This document shows, in pieces, positions 51,379 through 59,946 of a stretch of DNA of 64,000 nucleotides. Source of the stretch: JALZOC01 sp035758845 (GTDB lineage Bacteria; Acidobacteriota; Vicinamibacteria; Vicinamibacterales; 2-12-FULL-66-21). The stretch spans positions 1 to 64,000 of the forward strand of contig DASTVZ010000227.1 in NCBI GenBank assembly GCA_035758845.1, in the 5' to 3' direction. The notes under the pieces are model-generated. The model was given only the letters and a program-made list of their open reading frames with translations, was not told the origin of the DNA and ran no database searches. A program made the position numbers and the translations under genes. How positions within the stretch are numbered: position 1 is the stretch's first letter; each line of letters opens with the position of its first letter.

Positions 51379-52697
51379 GGCATCAACCGCTCGATCCACT
51401 GAATGCGCGTCAAGTCGTTGTAGATGACCGTGACCATCAGCATCAGGAGCAGCACGAAGCCAGCGAGCAGCATCTTTTCCTTCACCTTCATGCTGAAGTC
51501 GCGCCGCGAGACTCCTTCGAGTGCCAGGATCGCGATGTGGCCGCCATCGAGCACGGGGATCGGCATCAGGTTGAGCAGCCCGAGGTTCAAACTGATCATC
51601 GCCATGAGGCTGAAGAGCTGAATCATCCCCTGCTCGGCCGCCATCCCTGAAAGATCCGCGATTGCAACCGGTCCCATCAATTGTTTCACTGAGGTGTGCC
51701 GCGTAAACAGACCGCCCAGCGTCTGGACGATCATCGTCGCCCACGTCCAGTTCTGATCGAGACTCAGCTTGAGCGCTTCGATAGGACCAGGTTCAATGGT
51801 TCGCATCTCGAAGCCGTTCAACTGGGCGCCAATCATCACCGTGTCGCCGACCTTCCGCGGCCTCACCGGCACCTGGATAATCTGACCGTCGCGCTTGATT
51901 TCGAGTGTGATCTGTTTTCCTTCGTGAGCCTTGATCAATTCAACGAGCGCATTCCGGTTGACGTCACGCTGGCCAGCGGCTGCCAGTACGACATCGCCAG
52001 GGCGCAATCCCGCCTCGTGTCCCGGAAGGTCAGGCTGGAGCGACGCAACCTGCGGGTGCATGATCGGAAGGATCGCGAGGCTGTCGAGGTTGACTAGGTC
52101 GTACTTGCCGAAGCCAACCGGCACAAACTGTAGATCGCTGTCCTTCCCATCGCGCTCAACATGAATGGATACGGTCTGCTTGGATTTTGCCGCGACGGCG
52201 TTCAGGAAGTCTTCCCAGGTTGGAACCTCATCGCCATCAACGCTGACGATGTGGTCGCCTGGCTTGAGACCGGCGGGTTTGAGAACGGATTGATCGAGGA
52301 CGGTTCCCACAATCGTGGGTTGCCGCATGAACGCAGGAGCCGGCGCGCCCTGGTACAGCACCGCCGCCATCACCACGACCGCGAGGACCAAGTTCATCAC
52401 TGGACCCATGATGAGCACCTGGAACCGCTGCCACTTCGACTTCGACAAGAACTCGTCAGAAGCCCCCGTTCGCGCATCGTCCGGGTTCTCGCCGGCCATT
52501 TTGACGTAGCCGCCAAGCGGGATCGCACTGATGCAGTACTCCGTGTCGCCGCGGCGGAAGGCCAGGAGCTTAGGGCCGAACCCGAGCGAGAACGTGAGCA
52601 CCCGCACGCCGATGCGACGGGCCATGAGAAAGTGCCCGAGCTCGTGGACGAAGATGAGCACGCCGAGTACGAACACGAAGGCGAGGATACTTGTCAC
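51369..52697 (-). CDS. rseP: RseP/site-2-type intramembrane zinc metalloprotease
   Basis: A 442-residue membrane protease. The zinc motif HELGH is at residues 18-22 in the first helix, the third ligand motif in LMPIPVLDGGH, and two PDZ domains (about 115-200 and 205-285: GLKPGDHIVSVDG and GLRPGDVVLAAAG) lie between. This family cleaves anti-sigma factors or signal-peptide remnants; the two anti-sigma type proteins in this window are conceivable substrates, but that is a guess. GTG start 52697. Downstream of dxr by 48 bases, in the common dxr-rseP arrangement. Confidence 0.95.
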   Translation of the reverse strand: MTSILAFVFVLGVLIFVHELGHFLMARRIGVRVLTFSLGFGPKLLAFRRGDTEYCISAIPLGGYVKMAGENPDDARTGASDEFLSKSKWQRFQVLIMGPVMNLVLAVVVMAAVLYQGAPAPAFMRQPTIVGTVLDQSVLKPAGLKPGDHIVSVDGDEVPTWEDFLNAVAAKSKQTVSIHVERDGKDSDLQFVPVGFGKYDLVNLDSLAILPIMHPQVASLQPDLPGHEAGLRPGDVVLAAAGQRDVNRNALVELIKAHEGKQITLEIKRDGQIIQVPVRPRKVGDTVMIGAQLNGFEMRTIEPGPIEALKLSLDQNWTWATMIVQTLGGLFTRHTSVKQLMGPVAIADLSGMAAEQGMIQLFSLMAMISLNLGLLNLMPIPVLDGGHIAILALEGVSRRDFSMKVKEKMLLAGFVLLLMLMVTVIYNDLTRIQWIERLMPWR

Positions 52698-52745
52698 TTA
52701 AGAGGCCTCTGACCGCAGAATGAAACGCGTGAACAGACGTGACGG

Positions 52746-53957
52746 CTAAACTCTTGATTTTACCGTACCAGCGGCCACTTCGGCGAACTCCCGTGCCCAG
52801 CGATCGACGGCACGCACGTCGGCCAAGCCGTGGACGGCGGTGGGGCTTCCGGCCTCATAAGTGTCCATCGCACGGCCGATTAGCTCGGGAATGGCCGTCA
52901 ATCCAATACGGCGGTCCAGGAAAGCCGAGACCGCAATTTCGTTAGCGGCGTTGAGAACGATTGGAAGCCCGGGATTTCCCGCGAGCGCCCGAAACGCAAG
53001 GGCGAGGCACGGGAACCGCGCCGTGTCCGGAGCAGCAAAATCGAGTCGTCCGGCACGCGCGAGATCGAGAGGCGCAAGCGCCGCGCTCCAGCGGGCCGGA
53101 TACGAAAATGCGTACTGAATCGGCAGGCGCATGTCGGTGACCCCGAGTTGCGCGATGATCGAGCCGTCGACGAGTTCGACCATCGAATGGACGATTGACT
53201 GCGGGTGCACCAGCACCTCGATCCGATCCGGCGCGACGTCGAACAGCCACCGCGCTTCAATGACTTCAAGTCCCTTGTTCATCAGCGTCGCCGAGTCGAT
53301 CGTAATCTTCGGCCCCATCGTCCAGGTCGGGTGCCGCAGCGCTTCTTCCGGCGTCACCGACGCGATCTCATGAAGAGGTGTGTCGCGAAAAGGGCCGCCC
53401 GACGCCGTCAGGATCAACCGCCGCACTTCTGCTGACGACCGGCCGTGCAAACACTGATGGATCGCATTGTGCTCGCTGTCGACGGGAAGCACCGCGACGC
53501 CATGGCGACGCGCCGCTTCCATGACGATGGCCCCCGCCATGACCAGGATTTCCTTGTTGGCCAGTGCTATCGTCTTGCGCGCTTCAATGGCCGCAAGGAC
53601 GGCATCGAGCGCCGCCGTGCCAGACGATGCGAAGAGGACAACGTCTGCCGCAGGGTGCGTGGCGACAGCAATGAGCCCCTCCGGCCCGCTCAATGCTTGC
53701 GGCGGATCGACGCCGCCGCGTCGACGGAGTTCGGCACGGGCATCAGCCAACGCACGCGGCGCCGACATCGCGATCGTGTCCGGAACAAAACGACCGACCT
53801 GCTCGACAAAGCGCGCGATATTTTCACCGGCTGCCATGGCGACGACGCGCAGTCGATCGGAATGCGCGGCAACGACCGAAAGTGCGCTCTGACCGATTGA
53901 ACCGGTCGATCCAAGGATTGCGACGTGCCTGATCTCGGTCGTGCTCGTGCTCGCCAT
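52746..53957 (-). CDS. dxr: 1-deoxy-D-xylulose-5-phosphate reductoisomerase
   Basis: Second enzyme of the MEP isoprenoid pathway, NADPH- and metal-dependent. 403 residues. The Rossmann start VAILGSTGSIGQSAL, NKEILVMAGAIVME, the metal/substrate loop LPVDSEHNAIHQCL, TASGGPFRDTPL, and MGPKITIDSATLMNKGLE are all present. The ATG is two bases after the cdsA stop, so the pair is coupled. Together with uppS and ispG it shows the organism makes isoprenoids by the MEP route. Confidence 0.97.
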   Translation of the reverse strand: MASTSTTEIRHVAILGSTGSIGQSALSVVAAHSDRLRVVAMAAGENIARFVEQVGRFVPDTIAMSAPRALADARAELRRRGGVDPPQALSGPEGLIAVATHPAADVVLFASSGTAALDAVLAAIEARKTIALANKEILVMAGAIVMEAARRHGVAVLPVDSEHNAIHQCLHGRSSAEVRRLILTASGGPFRDTPLHEIASVTPEEALRHPTWTMGPKITIDSATLMNKGLEVIEARWLFDVAPDRIEVLVHPQSIVHSMVELVDGSIIAQLGVTDMRLPIQYAFSYPARWSAALAPLDLARAGRLDFAAPDTARFPCLALAFRALAGNPGLPIVLNAANEIAVSAFLDRRIGLTAIPELIGRAMDTYEAGSPTAVHGLADVRAVDRWAREFAEVAAGTVKSRV

Positions 53958-53959
53958 GG

Positions 53960-54748
53960 TCAAAAACGGAGATACCGGACAAAGACGTAGTAAACGGGCG
54001 CAGCAAACAGCCAGCTATCGATGCGATCGAGCACGCCGCCATGCCCAGGGATAATGGCACCGGAATCTTTCACACCTGCGCTCCGTTTCAAGAGCGACTC
54101 GAACAAATCGCCGACGATACCCAGCGCGGAGACGCTCGCGCCGACAAGGACGACGAGCAGAACCGGTGCGGTGGGGAATACGAGGCGTGTCCCAATCGTG
54201 AACGCCAGCGTCCCAAAGATGATCCCGCCGATTGCCCCTTCGAGAGTCTTCTTGGGACTGATCGTCGGCGCCAGCGCTCGCTTCCCGAATGCGCGGCCGG
54301 TGTAATACTGCGCCGAGTCGCTGATGACGATCACGCTCATGATGAGGAGCACGGCTTCGCGTCCGGCCGTCGCTCGGACCGCGGCCAGTGCACCGAGCGG
54401 CAACCCGATGTAGATCGCGGGAAAGATTGCCGCGGCCGAATCACGGAGAACCTCCGGGCCCAGTCGCGCCGTTCCGACTGCGGTCGCCGCGATCGTAATC
54501 AGCGCCGTCATCAGAATCACATCGACCATCGCCCAGCCGCTGCCGAGCGCCGCACACGCGCCGAGCACTGCGCCTCCGGGAATCGCGCGCGGAACAGTTG
54601 CCCCGAGCGCTGACGCGAGCGCCGCGTACTCCACAAACGCGAGTGCGGCCGCGATCAACGCGAGCACCAATGTCGCGATCGGCGGCAGGAACCAAACGGC
54701 GCCGACCACCATCGGAAGCAGCACGAGCGCGCTCAGGACGCGGATCAT
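53960..54748 (-). CDS. cdsA: Phosphatidate cytidylyltransferase (CDP-diglyceride synthase)
   Basis: Makes CDP-diacylglycerol from phosphatidate and CTP for phospholipid synthesis. 262 residues, about eight helices; the family signature GDLFESLLKRSAGVKDSGAI and PGHGGVLDRIDS at the C-terminus is intact. I start at ATG 54748, with GGAG four bases upstream. An open extension of 29 codons continues upstream but is encoded by a GC-rich repeat (GSPRGEALRSD), whose relative upstream of atpZ also gives GSPRGEAPRSD, so it is rejected. A hairpin in this repeat covers the ribosome site. Follows uppS. Confidence 0.95.
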   Translation of the reverse strand: MIRVLSALVLLPMVVGAVWFLPPIATLVLALIAAALAFVEYAALASALGATVPRAIPGGAVLGACAALGSGWAMVDVILMTALITIAATAVGTARLGPEVLRDSAAAIFPAIYIGLPLGALAAVRATAGREAVLLIMSVIVISDSAQYYTGRAFGKRALAPTISPKKTLEGAIGGIIFGTLAFTIGTRLVFPTAPVLLVVLVGASVSALGIVGDLFESLLKRSAGVKDSGAIIPGHGGVLDRIDSWLFAAPVYYVFVRYLRF

Positions 54749-54749
54749 G

Positions 54750-54850
54750 TCACTCCGAAGGGCTTCGCCCCTCGGACTCCCTGACACGCTCGCTCGCGGG
54801 GCCCCGCCATCCCCGCTCCGCTCGCGTGGGCTCACTCGCGTACTCGTTCG
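54750..54850 (-). repeat. GC-rich interspersed repeat upstream of cdsA
   Basis: Positions 54750-54799 match 34440-34492 (hairpin plus GACTCCC, ACACGCTC and CTCGCG words). Beyond that it contains the core GGGGCCCCGCGAGCG in reverse, shared with 12331-12377. It occupies most of the 156-base gap between uppS and cdsA; nothing else is visible in that gap. Confidence 0.7.
54753..54776 (-). promoter_or_regulatory. Shine-Dalgarno-covering hairpin before cdsA
   Basis: On the minus strand TCCGAGGGGC-GAA-GCCCTTCGGA pairs over ten bases; compared with the atpZ copy one base differs, giving a G-U pair in the cdsA mRNA, while the opposite strand would have an A-C mismatch. GGAG at the stem end is the only ribosome site of cdsA. 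Confidence 0.6.
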
Positions 54851-54904
54851 CCAAGCATCCGATTCGTTTTAGAACGAGTTCTAGAAATTCAGAACGTCGA
54901 CACT

Positions 54905-55690
54905 TCACCGGCCGGCCACCGCCGGCTGTTTGATGCCGCCATAACGACGATCGCGCTTCTGATACGCGAGAATGGCCTCAAGGAGGTGCTGCTTGCGGAA
55001 ATCAGGCCACAGCGTGTCGGTCACCCAGATTTCAGCGTAAGCAATCTGCCAGAGGAGGAAGTTGCTGACGCGCATCTCGCCGCTGGTCCGGATCAGGAGA
55101 TCGGGGTCGGGCTGACCGGCGGTGTACAACAGATCGCCAAAACGCTGCTCGTCCAGATCCGCCGCACTGATGCCGGAGGCAATCGCACGCCGCGCCGCCT
55201 CCACGATTTCCGCGCGCCCGCCGTAGTTCAGCGCAATGTTGAAGAGCATGCCAGCGTTTTGCGCCGTCTGCTCTTCCGCCATTTTGAGTTCGCCCTGGAC
55301 ATCCGGTGCAAGTTCGTCTTCGCGGCCAATCACGCGAAAACGGATGTTGTTTTTGAGCAGTGTGTTCAATTCGAGGCGAAGGTATCGCTTCAAGAGCGAC
55401 ATCAACGTCGACACTTCGGTGACCGGACGTTTCCAGTTCTCGACCGAGAATGCGTACAGCGTCAGGACTTTAATGCCAAGCCGGGCCGAGGATTCGACAA
55501 TGTCGCGAACCGAATCGATGCCGGCGCGATGTCCCTCGACCCGCGGGAGGTGGCGCTGCGCGGCCCATCGACCGTTTCCGTCCATGATGACCGCGATGTG
55601 TTGCGGGAGGCGCGCGAAGTTGACCTGTCGTGCGAGCGCCTCCTCAGGCGAACCGGCCTCGACGACGGAGAGAATTTCCTGAAGCGACAT
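54905..55690 (-). CDS. uppS: Undecaprenyl diphosphate synthase
   Basis: Cis-prenyltransferase that makes the C55 carrier lipid for cell-wall and polysaccharide synthesis. 261 residues. The signatures HIAVIMDGNGRWAAQR (catalytic Asp), GHRAGIDSVRDIV, YAFSVENWKRP, and LLIRTSGEMRVSNFLLWQ are intact. It heads a block with cdsA, dxr and rseP, all on the minus strand and typical in many bacteria. Confidence 0.97.
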   Translation of the reverse strand: MSLQEILSVVEAGSPEEALARQVNFARLPQHIAVIMDGNGRWAAQRHLPRVEGHRAGIDSVRDIVESSARLGIKVLTLYAFSVENWKRPVTEVSTLMSLLKRYLRLELNTLLKNNIRFRVIGREDELAPDVQGELKMAEEQTAQNAGMLFNIALNYGGRAEIVEAARRAIASGISAADLDEQRFGDLLYTAGQPDPDLLIRTSGEMRVSNFLLWQIAYAEIWVTDTLWPDFRKQHLLEAILAYQKRDRRYGGIKQPAVAGR

Positions 55691-55752
55691 GGCTGGTGAC
55701 CGAATTTAAACCTTGATAATACAGTGCGTTACGGGTAACTCACAAGTGGGGT

Positions 55753-56505
55753 TCAATCCGTTGAATATTCCACCCGCACGAGAAACAGACCATGTGCCGG
55801 CGCCGTCGTGCCAGCCTGCGACCGATCCCGGGACGCCAGGATGTCTAGGATCCTGTCCGGCATCCACCGGCCGCTGCCGATCTCGACGAGCGTGCCGACG
55901 ATGTTGCGCACCATGTGTCGCAGAAATCCATCACCGCGGAGCCGTATGACGAGCGGGCTGTCATGTCCACGTCCGTTCTCCCAGTCGATTGCCTGAATCG
56001 TTCGTTGGCTCGAGGCGACATCCGAACCGGCACCCTGAAACCCGGCAAAGTCATGCATGCCGATGAGGTACGCGGACGCGCTCTTCATTGCGTCAACATC
56101 CAAATCGTGGTTGATATGCCACGCGTAACGGACGAGGAACGGAGACACGATCGGTGCATTGACGATCCGGTATTCGTACGTCTTTCCCACCGCGCTGAAT
56201 CGTGCGTGAAAATCGGCAGGCACATCCGCCACTGAGAGCACGCGAACATCAGTCGGAAGCACGGCATTCAACGCTCGCGCCAGCACGGGAGCATCGTGCG
56301 CGCCCGGGAACGAGACGCTGGCGACCTGTGCGAGTGCGTGGACTCCTGCGTCGGTTCGACCGGCACCGTGCACCGTGATTCGAGTTCCTGCAATCGGTTC
56401 GAGTGCGTCTTCAAGAAGCCCCTGGATCGACGTCCCTCTCGCCTGTCGCTGCCAGCCGACGTAGTTGGTGCCGTCGTACTGGAGTGTGATCTTGAGGTTT
56501 CGCAT
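55753..56505 (-). CDS. truA: tRNA pseudouridine(38-40) synthase
   Basis: Modifies uridines 38-40 in the anticodon arm of tRNAs. 250 residues, the normal length. Features: DGTNYVGWQRQARGTSIQG, the catalytic Asp in HGAGRTDAGVHALAQ, RYAWHINHDLDV, FLRHMVRNIVGTLVEIG. It lies between pyrE and uppS, with 30 bases to pyrE. No anomaly. Confidence 0.97.
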   Translation of the reverse strand: MRNLKITLQYDGTNYVGWQRQARGTSIQGLLEDALEPIAGTRITVHGAGRTDAGVHALAQVASVSFPGAHDAPVLARALNAVLPTDVRVLSVADVPADFHARFSAVGKTYEYRIVNAPIVSPFLVRYAWHINHDLDVDAMKSASAYLIGMHDFAGFQGAGSDVASSQRTIQAIDWENGRGHDSPLVIRLRGDGFLRHMVRNIVGTLVEIGSGRWMPDRILDILASRDRSQAGTTAPAHGLFLVRVEYSTD

Positions 56506-56535
56506 AAAGAGGCAGCCCTAACGGACTGCCAGAAT

Positions 56536-57105
56536 CTACACACGTGAGCCTGGCTTCGTGACAGGGATTCCCTTCGCGCACAACGGACACGTCTCCGGGT
56601 CGTAGGTCGGAACGTTCATCTGCACGAGGCTGACGAGAGGCACGGGCACGGCGGCAGCGTCACCGCCGCGGTCGACGAGCGCTGCCGCGCCCGATACGGT
56701 CGCGCCCGCCGCGTTCGCCACATCGATGGTTTCACGCGTCGATCCGCCGGTCGTCACCACGTCTTCAACCACGACAACACGATCGGCCGGCGACAACATG
56801 AAGCCTCGCCGGAGCGTGAGCTTTCCGTCCACACGCTCGGCAAACATCGCGCGAATGCCAAGCGCACGTCCCACTTCCTGGCCAATCACGATGCCGCCAA
56901 GGGCGGGCGAAAGGACGGCAGTGCCCTGAAGGTGTCCGAGACGTGAGCCGAGCGCCGCGCCGAGGGCACTCGCGAACTCGGGATACTGAAGCACCAGCGC
57001 GCTTTGAAAATATCGATCGCTGTGAAGTCCAGACGAGAGCCGGAAATGTCCTTCGAGCAGCGCTCCGGACTTCCGGAACATATCGAGAACAGCGTCGGCG
57101 TCCAC
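56536..57105 (-). CDS. pyrE: Orotate phosphoribosyltransferase
   Basis: Transfers a ribose-phosphate to orotate in pyrimidine biosynthesis. 189 residues of the PRTase fold with GHFRLSSGLHSDRYFQSA at the N-terminus, PRPP loop VVVVEDVVTTGGSTRE, and a C-terminal extension with two cysteines CPLCAKGIPVTKPGSR, as in the Thermus/Deinococcus type enzymes. Start is GTG 57105; its first base overlaps the TAG stop of a small upstream ORF. Orotate-like purine PRTases are the only alternative. Confidence 0.92.
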   Translation of the reverse strand: MDADAVLDMFRKSGALLEGHFRLSSGLHSDRYFQSALVLQYPEFASALGAALGSRLGHLQGTAVLSPALGGIVIGQEVGRALGIRAMFAERVDGKLTLRRGFMLSPADRVVVVEDVVTTGGSTRETIDVANAAGATVSGAAALVDRGGDAAAVPVPLVSLVQMNVPTYDPETCPLCAKGIPVTKPGSRV

Positions 57106-57320
57106 TACGACGTTGCCTTTCCGTTGTGCGAGGTTCGCAGGTTGTCTTCGAACAGTTCGCAGGAGGTGCTGTCAACCAGAACGATGTCCCCACCGTCTAC
57201 AAACAGGATGCGTCGATGCCCTTGGTCCCATCGCCCGTTGGCTGGAGGCGCGGACTTCACTCCATCGTCAGACGGTCCTGCGAGGAGCGCTGTCGCGAGC
57301 GCGAACACGTGTCGTTTCAT
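57105..57320 (-). CDS. Small ORF coupled to pyrE (hypothetical)
   Basis: A 71-residue ORF: a short hydrophobic stretch at the N-terminus (RHVFALATALLAGP), then a polar segment and GHRRILFVDGGDIVLVDSTS. Its stop codon overlaps the pyrE GTG start (TAGTG), and AGGGA stands nine bases before its ATG, so translation of the two could be coupled as in a leader ORF. I recognise no family. It may be spurious. Confidence 0.4.
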   Translation of the reverse strand: MKRHVFALATALLAGPSDDGVKSAPPANGRWDQGHRRILFVDGGDIVLVDSTSCELFEDNLRTSHNGKATS

Positions 57321-57495
57321 CAAATGCGTCCCTGGAAGGCGATGAACCGGCAAGAAGCGGCGGGTTGTCGGCCAGTAGTATACATTTTGGAAACAACCAC
57401 TCCGCCCGGTCCGTCAAACCGACGACGGTCCGCTCCGTTTCTTGCTATCTCCTGTAGCATCGGGTTCTGAAGTTCTGTCATTGGAGAGTCCTGCA

Positions 57496-59130
57496 ATGCG
57501 TTTCGAGCAACAAATATCGGCTTGTTTGAAGTTTGTGGCCGCCTGTGGCGCCGTTCTCGTACTGTCCGGTTCCGGGCGGATCGTGTTCGCATCCGAACAG
57601 ACGCCCGGCGCACCCGCCCCGGCGCCGCAGACGTCGCCCGCGCCGGCTCAACAGGGCGGCACCCCGGTCCCTGGGCCCGAGCTGCAATTGAGCGCGGACG
57701 ACGCGGTCAAGCTGGCACTGGAGAACAACCTCGGCATCCGCGCCGAGCGCCTGAGCCCGCAGGCCCAGGCACTGGCCGTTGCGCAGACCCGCGCGGCTTT
57801 CGCCCCAGTGGTCTTCGGCGGATCGACAAAGAACAGCAACAGCAGTCCGCCGCAGAATTTTCTGGCGGGGAACGATTTCACGACGAATGCCGGATTTCGA
57901 TCGAGCGCGGGCGTCGCACAGCAATTGAAATGGTTTGGCGGACGATATCAGGCGTCCCTGGACGGTGCGCGAAACACGACGAGCGATCCGACCGACCCGT
58001 TCAACCCCCGTCTGTCATCGAACTTCAACTTCAATTTCACGCAGCCGCTCCTGCGCGATTTCATGATCGATTCGACGCGGCAGCAGCTGCTCATCGGTCA
58101 GAAGCAGCAGGAAATCGTCGACCTGCAGCTTCAGCAGCAGGTGACACAGACGTCGCGAACGGTCCGGAACGCGTACTACGATCTCGTCGGCGCCATTGGA
58201 CAGCTGAAGGTCTCTCAGCAGTCGCTGGACCTCGCGAAAGAATCGCTCAAGAACAACGAGCGGCGCGCAGAAGTCGGCACCATTCCTCAAATCGACATCG
58301 TCGAATCGCAGGCGGAGGTATCGCGCAACGAAGAATCGGTGATCATCAGTGAGTCGCAGGTGAGGTCGTTCGAAGATGCGCTGCGCACGCTGATCATGAA
58401 TCCGCAACAGCCGGACTTCTGGGCCGTGCACATCGTTCCTTCCGAAGAACCGGTGCTGACACCGCGCGCGTTGGATTTGGACGGCGCGATTCAGAACGCG
58501 CTCAACCAGCGCACCGACATCGCGCAGGCGCACCGTGAGATGGATCAAACAGACATCACGATGAAGTTCGCGCGCAATCAGAAGCTGCCGGCGCTCAACG
58601 CGATTGTGAATTACGGGCTGGCTGGCGTCGGAGGAACGCGCACGATCTACGACACCTCCGGCGGCTTTCCGGTTCCGACTGGCGTTGCGCAGCGCAACTT
58701 CAGCGACGCGCTGCGGGACATCTTCGGAAACGACTTCAAAACATGGAGCGTCCAGTTTCAGGTGAGCTACCCGATCGGCACGAGTGCTGCCGACGCGGGC
58801 TACGCCCAGGCCAAGGTGCAGCGCGAACAGCAGACCACCACGCTGCGTCAGCTCGAATTGCAGGTGACGCAGCAGGTCCGCGAGGCCGCACGGCAGGTCG
58901 ACACGTCACTGAAACGAGTGGAAGCGACGCGAAAAGCGCGTGAATTCAGCACCAAGCGGTACGAGGCGGAACAGAAGCGGATTGCCGTCGGGCTCTCCAC
59001 GACGTTCCAGCTAAACCAGGCGCAGCGCGACCTTTCGAGTGCACAGCTCTCCGAGCTGAACGCGATCATCGCGTACAACCGCGCGCTCATTGGATTCGAA
59101 TCGATTCAGTCGGTTCCGCCGGGGAGATAA
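57496..59130 (+). CDS. TolC-family outer-membrane efflux channel
   Basis: A 544-residue outer-membrane factor. A signal peptide ends near residue 33, followed by a Pro/Ala-rich spacer. Two homologous OEP halves (about 75-285 and 330-535) contain LSADDAVKLALENNLGIRAERL, long coiled-coil helices (QQVTQTSRTVRNAYYDLVGA and RQLELQVTQQVREAARQVD) and IPQIDIVESQAEVSRNEES. It would form a trimeric channel for an RND, ABC or secretion pump; no pump gene is adjacent. GGAGAG is seven bases before the ATG at 57496. An AAAAGGG array begins at its stop codon. Confidence 0.92.
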   Translation: MRFEQQISACLKFVAACGAVLVLSGSGRIVFASEQTPGAPAPAPQTSPAPAQQGGTPVPGPELQLSADDAVKLALENNLGIRAERLSPQAQALAVAQTRAAFAPVVFGGSTKNSNSSPPQNFLAGNDFTTNAGFRSSAGVAQQLKWFGGRYQASLDGARNTTSDPTDPFNPRLSSNFNFNFTQPLLRDFMIDSTRQQLLIGQKQQEIVDLQLQQQVTQTSRTVRNAYYDLVGAIGQLKVSQQSLDLAKESLKNNERRAEVGTIPQIDIVESQAEVSRNEESVIISESQVRSFEDALRTLIMNPQQPDFWAVHIVPSEEPVLTPRALDLDGAIQNALNQRTDIAQAHREMDQTDITMKFARNQKLPALNAIVNYGLAGVGGTRTIYDTSGGFPVPTGVAQRNFSDALRDIFGNDFKTWSVQFQVSYPIGTSAADAGYAQAKVQREQQTTTLRQLELQVTQQVREAARQVDTSLKRVEATRKAREFSTKRYEAEQKRIAVGLSTTFQLNQAQRDLSSAQLSELNAIIAYNRALIGFESIQSVPPGR

Positions 59131-59153
59131 AGGGAAAAGGGAAAAGAGAAAAG
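59128..59153 (+). repeat. AAAAGGG array at the 3' end of the TolC-type gene
   Basis: Two and a half units (AGGGAAAAGGGAAAAGAGAAAAG) start directly after the TAA stop of the channel gene. Same word, same orientation and same position as the array after the barrel gene at 12288. Confidence 0.75.
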
Positions 59154-59169
59154 CGATACACTGCGGCGC

Positions 59170-59946
59170 GTGAAGCTGACCGTCACGGTCATCACGCGCG
59201 ACGAGGCGGCGAACATCGCCGCCGCTCTTCAATCCGTCTCCTGGGCCGACGAGATCATCGTCGTCGACTCGCAAAGTCGCGACGACACTGTCGCGCTCGC
59301 TCGAAAGCTGGCCACCCGCGTCGAAGTTCGCGAGTGGCCGGGCTACAGCGCACAGAAGAATTACGCGGCGAGCATCGCGTCGAACGATTGGATCCTCTCA
59401 CTCGACGCCGACGAGCGCGTCACGCCAGAACTCGCAGCAGAGATCCAGGAACTTCTGCACAAGCAACCCGCGGAGTGCGCCTACCGAATTCCGCGGGTGA
59501 CCTGGTATCTCGGACGATGGATCCGATCGACCGATTGGTATCCGGACTATCAGCTTCGTCTCTACGATCGCCGCGCCGCGCGATGGAATGCGCGACGAGT
59601 CCACGAGTCGGTCGAAGCCGATCGACCGCCAGGAGTACTTCGCCACGAACTTCAGCATTACGCGTATCGCGACATCTCCCATCATCTGGCGACGATTGAC
59701 AAGTACACGACGCTGGCAGCGGAGCAATGGCTGTCTGAGGGACGTCGCACCAGCGCGCTCGAGATGTTCTTCCACCCGCGATTCGCCTTCATCCGGAATT
59801 ACGTACTCAGAGCCGGATTCAGCGACGGCGCCGTCGGCCTGCTCGTGTCCAGAATGAACGCGTATTACGTGTTCCTGAAACTGGCAAAACTGTGGGAATT
59901 GCAGTCAGCCAGCCGCCAGCCGCCAGCCGCTCGCCGCAACAACTGA
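59170..59946 (+). CDS. Glycosyltransferase family 2, WaaE/KdtX-like
   Basis: A 258-residue GT-A glycosyltransferase. The nucleotide-sugar site is seen in VTVITRDEAANIAAAL and IIVVDSQSRDDTVAL; the metal-binding DxD in ILSLDADERVTPEL; then YLGRWIRSTDWYPDYQLRLYDR, typical of LPS-core glucosyltransferases of the WaaE/KdtX type. It ends with a hydrophobic/aromatic region and a short tail QSASRQPPAARRNN that is translated from a CCAGCCGC repeat. GTG start. Overlaps the next glycosyltransferase (TGATG). Likely acts on lipopolysaccharide core at the inner membrane. Confidence 0.9.
   Translation: MKLTVTVITRDEAANIAAALQSVSWADEIIVVDSQSRDDTVALARKLATRVEVREWPGYSAQKNYAASIASNDWILSLDADERVTPELAAEIQELLHKQPAECAYRIPRVTWYLGRWIRSTDWYPDYQLRLYDRRAARWNARRVHESVEADRPPGVLRHELQHYAYRDISHHLATIDKYTTLAAEQWLSEGRRTSALEMFFHPRFAFIRNYVLRAGFSDGAVGLLVSRMNAYYVFLKLAKLWELQSASRQPPAARRNN
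59905..59942 (+). repeat. CCAGCCGC word repeat inside the 3' end of the GT2 gene
   Basis: CAGCCAGCCGCCAGCCGCCA followed by GCCGCTCGCCGC encodes the last ~13 residues of the GT2 protein. The word resembles CGCCAACCGC of the desaturase array. It shows such arrays can become coding sequence. Confidence 0.6.

Noticed and set aside
51379..51744. Upstream extension of the DUF1028 gene
   Set aside because: It lies entirely inside rseP in another frame and lacks domain features; the signal peptide starts at the GTG at 51378.
54749..54835. N-terminal extension of cdsA
   Set aside because: Encoded by a dispersed GC-rich repeat; the same peptide GSPRGEA appears in another frame upstream of atpZ, and the ATG at 54748 has its own ribosome site.
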